Source of the DNA: Microbacterium paraoxydans | Lineage (GTDB): Bacteria; Actinomycetota; Actinomycetes; Actinomycetales; Microbacteriaceae | Assembly (NCBI RefSeq): GCF_020524545.1 | Contig: NZ_JAIVLG010000004.1 | Location: 248,001-312,000 of the forward strand | Direction: 5' to 3' | DNA: 64,000 nucleotides | Part shown: in pieces, positions 60,721 to 64,000 of the stretch | Numbering within the stretch: the stretch's first letter is position 1 | Layout: every line of letters begins with the position of its first letter | Notes under the pieces: model-generated | What the model was told of the DNA's origin: nothing | Seen by the model: the letters and a program-made list of their open reading frames with translations, nothing else | Databases searched by the model: none | Program-made: the position numbers and the translations under genes

Positions 60721-61578
60721 ATGCAGGGGGATACTTCAGTGGTGGATCGTGATGCACTGGCCGAATTCCTGCTCCGCCGACGTGAGGCGCTGGGACCCGC
60801 CGACGTCGGACTTCCGGCCGGACCTCGTCGTCGAACCGCGGGTTTGCGCCGAGAAGAGGTCGCGCAGCTGGCGACGATGTCGACGGACTACTACACGCGT
60901 CTGGAACAGCGGCGGGGACCGCAGCCGAGCGTGCAGATCCTCTCTTCCCTGGCGCGGGCCCTGCGCCTGACGGAGGATGAGCGCGACTATCTGTTCCGTG
61001 TCTGCGGCCACAGCGCCCCGGACCGCGCCAGCATCTCGGAGTACGTGCGCCCCGGCATCCTCCGCGTGCTCGACCGTCTCCACGACACTCCCGCGTTCGT
61101 CGTCTCGCCCCTCGACGAGGTGCTCGTCCAGAACGATGCCTCCCTTGCGCTCGTGGGTGATGCGAGCGCGCTGACCGGACTCGATCGGAGCGGCATCTAC
61201 CGGTGGTTCGCGTATCCCGAGGTCGAGAGGCGCCGCTATCGCGAGGCCGATCATGCACGACAGTCCCGTGCCCTCGTCGGCACCTTGCGCGCCGCGTACG
61301 GTGTGACGGGCTCGCAGTCGCGGGCGGGGGAGATCGTCACGGCTCTGTCAGCCCGGAGCCCGGAGTTCGTCGAGCTGTGGGAAGCGCACGTGGTCGGTCG
61401 GCGCTTCGAGCAGCACAAGGTGATGGTGCACCCCGAGCTGGGGGAGATCGAGGTCGACTGCCAGGCGCTCTTCAGCGAGGACGAGTCGCAGGCGCTCATC
61501 GTGCTCACCGCTGCTCCCGGAAGTGAATCGGCGAGCAAGCTCGAGTTCCTCCGCGTGCTGGGAACGCAGCGCGTCTGA
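60721..61578 (+). CDS. XRE-family regulator with MmyB-like ligand domain
   Basis: A 285-residue regulator. The N-terminal helix-turn-helix is RRRTAGLRREEVAQLATMST, then DYYTRLEQRRGPQPSVQIL, the hallmark of this actinobacterial family. The C-terminal MmyB-like domain runs from about residue 100 (SEYVRPGILRVLDRL) to the end, with LWEAHVVGRRFEQHKVMVHP. This domain binds small or lipid-like ligands in related regulators. It probably controls the divergent SDR gene. The start is ATG 60721 or GTG 60739. Confidence 0.9.
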   Translation: MQGDTSVVDRDALAEFLLRRREALGPADVGLPAGPRRRTAGLRREEVAQLATMSTDYYTRLEQRRGPQPSVQILSSLARALRLTEDERDYLFRVCGHSAPDRASISEYVRPGILRVLDRLHDTPAFVVSPLDEVLVQNDASLALVGDASALTGLDRSGIYRWFAYPEVERRRYREADHARQSRALVGTLRAAYGVTGSQSRAGEIVTALSARSPEFVELWEAHVVGRRFEQHKVMVHPELGEIEVDCQALFSEDESQALIVLTAAPGSESASKLEFLRVLGTQRV

Positions 61579-61590
61579 GCCGATCGGGCG

Positions 61591-62439
61591 TCAGGACTCC
61601 TCGTGCGTGCGAGGATCGGCCGCGAACAGTCGTCCGTCCGGACGCCCGAGCCCCGTGATGGCTGTGACCTCGTCATCCTCGAGCACGATGTCTGCGGCCG
61701 CGAGGTTCGCGACCTGGTGCTCCAGGGACGACGCTTTCGGAATCGACACCGTCCCTCGCGCCACGTGCCAGGCGAGCACCGTCTGCGCCGGAGAGATCCC
61801 GTGCGCCGCGGCGACCTCGAGAATCACTGCCTCGTCGAGCAGTGCCTTCGCGCGGCCCAGCGGGCTCCAGGCTTCCGTGAGGATGCCCTTCTCACGGTGG
61901 TACGCGAGCTGTTCCTCCTGCGGGAAGTAGGGATGCACTTCGATCTGGTTCACGACCGGACGGACGCCGGTCTCGCTTTCGATCCGCTCCAGGTGCTCCG
62001 GCAGGAAATTCGAGACGCCGATCTGCCGCACGACGCCGCGGGACTGTGCGTCGACGAGGGCGGTCCACGCCTGCACGTACTCGTCCTGGCTGGGGTTCGG
62101 CCAGTGGATGAGGTGCAGGTCCGTGATGTCGAGTCCCAGCCGCGAGCGGCTCTCCTCGATGCTGTCGCGAGCCTTGTCCGATGGGTGATGACGGCCGGGG
62201 AGCTTCGTCGTGACGATGATCTCCGAGCGGTCCACGTCCGCGGCGGCGACTCCTCGTCCGACCGAGCCTTCGTTCTCGTAGTTGAAGGCCGTGTCGACGA
62301 GTCGGTATCCCGCAGCGATGCCCCCGGCGACGGCATCCGCTCCGCGATCGCCGTTGAGTCGATAGGTGCCGAGGCCGATGGCCGGGAGGACGAAGCCATT
62401 GTGCGCAGTGAACGAGGGGACGACAGGTCGAGTGGTCAC
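61591..62439 (-). CDS. Aldo/keto reductase
   Basis: A 282-residue NADPH-dependent reductase. It has IGLGTYRLNG, the catalytic Asp-Tyr pair in LVDTAFNYENEGSVGRG, the Lys in VTTKLPGRHH and the His in DLHLIHWPNPS. The cofactor segment VSIPKASSLEHQVANL closes the barrel. It is like 2,5-diketo-D-gluconate reductases; the substrate is unknown. The GTG start 62439 has AAGGAG four bases upstream. Confidence 0.92.
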   Translation of the reverse strand: MTTRPVVPSFTAHNGFVLPAIGLGTYRLNGDRGADAVAGGIAAGYRLVDTAFNYENEGSVGRGVAAADVDRSEIIVTTKLPGRHHPSDKARDSIEESRSRLGLDITDLHLIHWPNPSQDEYVQAWTALVDAQSRGVVRQIGVSNFLPEHLERIESETGVRPVVNQIEVHPYFPQEEQLAYHREKGILTEAWSPLGRAKALLDEAVILEVAAAHGISPAQTVLAWHVARGTVSIPKASSLEHQVANLAAADIVLEDDEVTAITGLGRPDGRLFAADPRTHEES

Positions 62440-62469
62440 GATTCTCCTTCTGGGCGTTTTCCCCGAGCG

Positions 62470-62475
62470 TACGCT
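62470..62475 (+). promoter_or_regulatory. -10 element TACGCT of the YchJ-like gene (leaderless)
   Basis: TACGCT with six bases to ATG 62482. The GGAGGG between is directly next to the ATG, too close for a ribosome binding site. Confidence 0.5.
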
Positions 62476-62481
62476 GGAGGG

Positions 62482-62904
62482 ATGACAAAGGACGCTGACA
62501 CGGCGGCGGATGGCGTCTCGGTAACGGACTCTTCGCGATGCCCGTGCTCCTCCGGTGAGGTCTTCGGTCACTGCTGCGCCCCTCTGCTCGGCGGGGCACC
62601 CGCTCCGACCGCGGAGCGTCTCATGCGCTCGCGCTACACGGCGTTCTGTCTCGCGGATGAGGAGTATCTGCTGCGGACCTGGCACCCGACGACGAGGCCG
62701 AGGGCGGTCGAGTCGGACCCGGACCTTCGCTGGCGGCGCTTGATCGTGCTCGACCGCTCGGCGGGCGGTCCCTTCGATCGGGAGGGTGTCGTGGAGTTCG
62801 AGGCGTTCTGGTGTCAGGGCGCGGAGCGAGGCTCACTGCGCGAGCGCAGCCGCTTCGTGCGCGAGGAGCGACAGTGGCTCTACGTCGACGGAGATGTCAG
62901 CTGA
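62482..62904 (+). CDS. YchJ-family protein with SEC-C metal-binding motif
   Basis: A 140-residue protein of the YchJ/UPF0225 type. The N-terminal SEC-C motif CPCSSGEVFGHCCAPLL holds the zinc-binding Cys residues. The rest has PTAERLMRSRYTAFCLADEEYL, TWHPTTRPR and the end EFEAFWCQG. The fold is NTF2-like. Function is unknown. The Cys-rich motif suggests zinc or protein binding. Confidence 0.9.
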   Translation: MTKDADTAADGVSVTDSSRCPCSSGEVFGHCCAPLLGGAPAPTAERLMRSRYTAFCLADEEYLLRTWHPTTRPRAVESDPDLRWRRLIVLDRSAGGPFDREGVVEFEAFWCQGAERGSLRERSRFVREERQWLYVDGDVS

Positions 62905-62927
62905 TGGGCGGACGTCGCCGTTGCGAC

Positions 62928-62933
62928 TACATT
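62928..62933 (+). promoter_or_regulatory. -10 element TACATT of the zinc-ribbon protein gene
   Basis: TACATT with seven bases to GTG 62941. Confidence 0.4.
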
Positions 62934-62940
62934 TGAGAGC

Positions 62941-63675
62941 GTGAACGCCAGCCCCGAGAACCAGCGCACCCTGCTCGACATCGCCGACCTGGACCGGCGC
63001 ATCGCACAGGCGGAGCGTGCGCGAACGAAGCCGAGTCAGGCGGGCCGGATCACCGAACTCGTCGCGATCCGTCAGGAGCAGCTCCGCGAGCTGACCGCAC
63101 TGACCGGCACTCGTGACGACGTGCGTACCGAGCTGGCGCGGATCGAGTCCGATGTCGCGGTCGTCGCGGCACGTCGGAACCGCGACGCGGAGCGTCTCGC
63201 GACGGCGACGAATCCGAAGGACGCGCAGGCTCTCGAGCATGAATTGGCGAGTCTCGCCAAGCGGCAGAGCGATCTCGAAGACGCACAGCTCGACGTGATG
63301 GGCCGGCTCGAAGAGGCCGAGGCCGGTGTTGCCGCGCAGCAGGCGCTGCTGGCGACGACCACCGCGGAGGGCACGACGCTCACCGCCGAGGCGAAGGCCG
63401 ATGTCGCGGCGGCGACCGATCTGGGAAGTCAGCTCGCTCGCGACCGTGCGGCGGTGGCCGAGGGGGTGCCGCCGCAGCTGCTGGCCGAGTACACGCGCCG
63501 CGCGGCCAACAGTGCGGGCGCGGCGTTGCTCACCCGCGGAACTTGCGAAGGCTGCCGCATCCTGCTCCCCAGCACCGACCTGAATGACATCCGTCGTGCG
63601 GCGGATGACCTCGTGGTGTCGTGCCCCGAGTGCGGGTGCATCCTGGTTCGCACCGAGGAGTCCGGGCTCGCATGA
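62941..63675 (+). CDS. Coiled-coil zinc-ribbon protein (CT398/DUF164-like)
   Basis: A 244-residue protein. Residues 10-175 form a long antiparallel coiled coil rich in Ala, Glu, Arg and Leu. The C-terminal zinc ribbon has CEGCRI and CPECG (four Cys). It matches the CdsZ/CT398 family, thought to act as adaptors; exact role is unknown. The GTG start is supported by TACATT upstream. It ends 22 bases before the next gene start. Confidence 0.88.
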   Translation: MNASPENQRTLLDIADLDRRIAQAERARTKPSQAGRITELVAIRQEQLRELTALTGTRDDVRTELARIESDVAVVAARRNRDAERLATATNPKDAQALEHELASLAKRQSDLEDAQLDVMGRLEEAEAGVAAQQALLATTTAEGTTLTAEAKADVAAATDLGSQLARDRAAVAEGVPPQLLAEYTRRAANSAGAALLTRGTCEGCRILLPSTDLNDIRRAADDLVVSCPECGCILVRTEESGLA

Positions 63676-63685
63676 GCGGCGCCCG

Positions 63686-63691
63686 TACGCT
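63686..63691 (+). promoter_or_regulatory. -10 element TACGCT of the last gene (leaderless)
   Basis: TACGCT with six bases to GTG 63698. Confidence 0.5.
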
Positions 63692-63697
63692 CGGCTC

Positions 63698-64000
63698 GTG
63701 ACGGCGCCGGCATCGGGTGTGGAACGGCGTATCGCGCTGATCTCGGTCGGGCCGCGCGACTACGTCGCGATCGAACTCGATGCTGACGACGAAGAGCAAC
63801 GCCGCACGCCGTTGCGTGCGGACGACCTCGTGGACTGGGCGCGCTCCGTCGAGGCTTCCGATGCGCCGCGATGGGTCATGCGGTCCGCCGCGGAGATGTA
63901 TGCCCTTCTTCTCGCTGGAGGGGTGCGCGTCGCGCGCAGTCACGACCTGGTGCTCTGCCACGCGATCTTGCGCGACACCGCCTCGGTGGCGACGCCGCTG
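63698..64000 (+). CDS. Probable bifunctional 3'-5' exonuclease/DNA polymerase, N-terminal part
   Basis: The gene runs off the right edge; 101 codons are seen. The sequence begins VTAPASGVERRIALISVGPR and contains LCHAILRDTAS near the end. It resembles the N-terminus of the family-A polymerase/exonuclease common in Microbacterium, which lies next to the zinc-ribbon gene, but no catalytic motif is visible yet. The GTG start is fixed by TACGCT six bases upstream. Moderate confidence. Confidence 0.5.
   Translation, partial: MTAPASGVERRIALISVGPRDYVAIELDADDEEQRRTPLRADDLVDWARSVEASDAPRWVMRSAAEMYALLLAGGVRVARSHDLVLCHAILRDTASVATPL

Noticed and set aside
1..64000. CRISPR arrays, insertion sequences, integrases, prophage genes, rRNA, origin of replication
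   Set aside because: No repeated spacer arrays, transposase or integrase proteins, attachment-site repeats next to the two tRNAs, or DnaA-box clusters were seen.

Overview
The window is a 64 kb stretch of chromosome from a high-GC actinobacterium. Gene content and protein style fit the Microbacteriaceae, most likely Microbacterium or a close relative; this is inferred from the proteins, not from a search. Pointers are the actinobacterial OpcA/Zwf pair, a single-chain AceE, DUF3145, DUF3099, FasR-type and BioQ-type regulators, a GT4-type GlgA, and glutathione peroxidase in a lineage that normally lacks glutathione. There is no rRNA, CRISPR array, insertion sequence, integrase or phage gene. 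This is core chromosome with only a few accessory-looking islands.

Layout. 1-7 kb: end of a DsbA/FrnE-like gene, glutathione peroxidase, dusB-dgt-dnaG, an odd ABC ATPase, tRNA-Asn with a strong terminator. 7-17 kb: deformylase with a septum-formation-type lipoprotein, a DMT-type membrane protein, then a six-gene minus-strand operon tkt-tal-pgi-zwf-opcA-pgl for the pentose phosphate pathway and its link to glycolysis. 17-20 kb: heme O and heme A synthesis (ctaB, ctaA). 20-24 kb: suf Fe-S assembly operon (sufB, sufD, Rieske protein, sufC, sufT-like). 24-27 kb: PatB-type C-S lyase, then a BioQ-type TetR repressor divergent from a biotin-type ECF transporter pair. 27-35 kb: acyltransferase, DedA/histidine kinase/response regulator operon, ABC-F ATPase, PNPOx-family oxidase, SURF1 group. 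35-42 kb: FabG-like reductase, SerB, divergent glgC/glgA, ABC ATPase, type B L31. 42-47 kb: an alpha/beta hydrolase translationally coupled to a GmrSD-type (DUF262-DUF1524) protein, divergent from a probable Fe(II)-dependent dioxygenase behind an iron-box-like site, then DUF3145. 47-57 kb: MocR regulator/YczE pair, then aceE-fasR and fabD-fabH-acpP-fabF, which join pyruvate oxidation to fatty acid synthesis. 57-64 kb: tRNA-Val, a RibD-like reductase, a TIGR01777 epimerase, lactate dehydrogenase, a divergent SDR/HTH regulator pair, aldo-keto reductase, YchJ-like protein, coiled-coil zinc-ribbon protein and the start of a probable exonuclease/polymerase.

Two themes run through the window. First, operon genes are usually joined by 1-4 base stop/start overlaps (ATGA, GTGA). 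Second, at least 22 transcription-unit-first or stand-alone genes have a NANNNT hexamer, often TAGGCT, TACGCT or TATAAT, exactly six bases before the start codon. That is the spacing expected for leaderless mRNAs, and I used it to set several starts.

The items most worth a second look are the coupled hydrolase/GmrSD-type pair, the iron-box-linked dioxygenase, the leaderless promoter pattern, the tandem BioQ-like operators beside bioM-bioN without bioY, and the hairpin between acpP and fabF.
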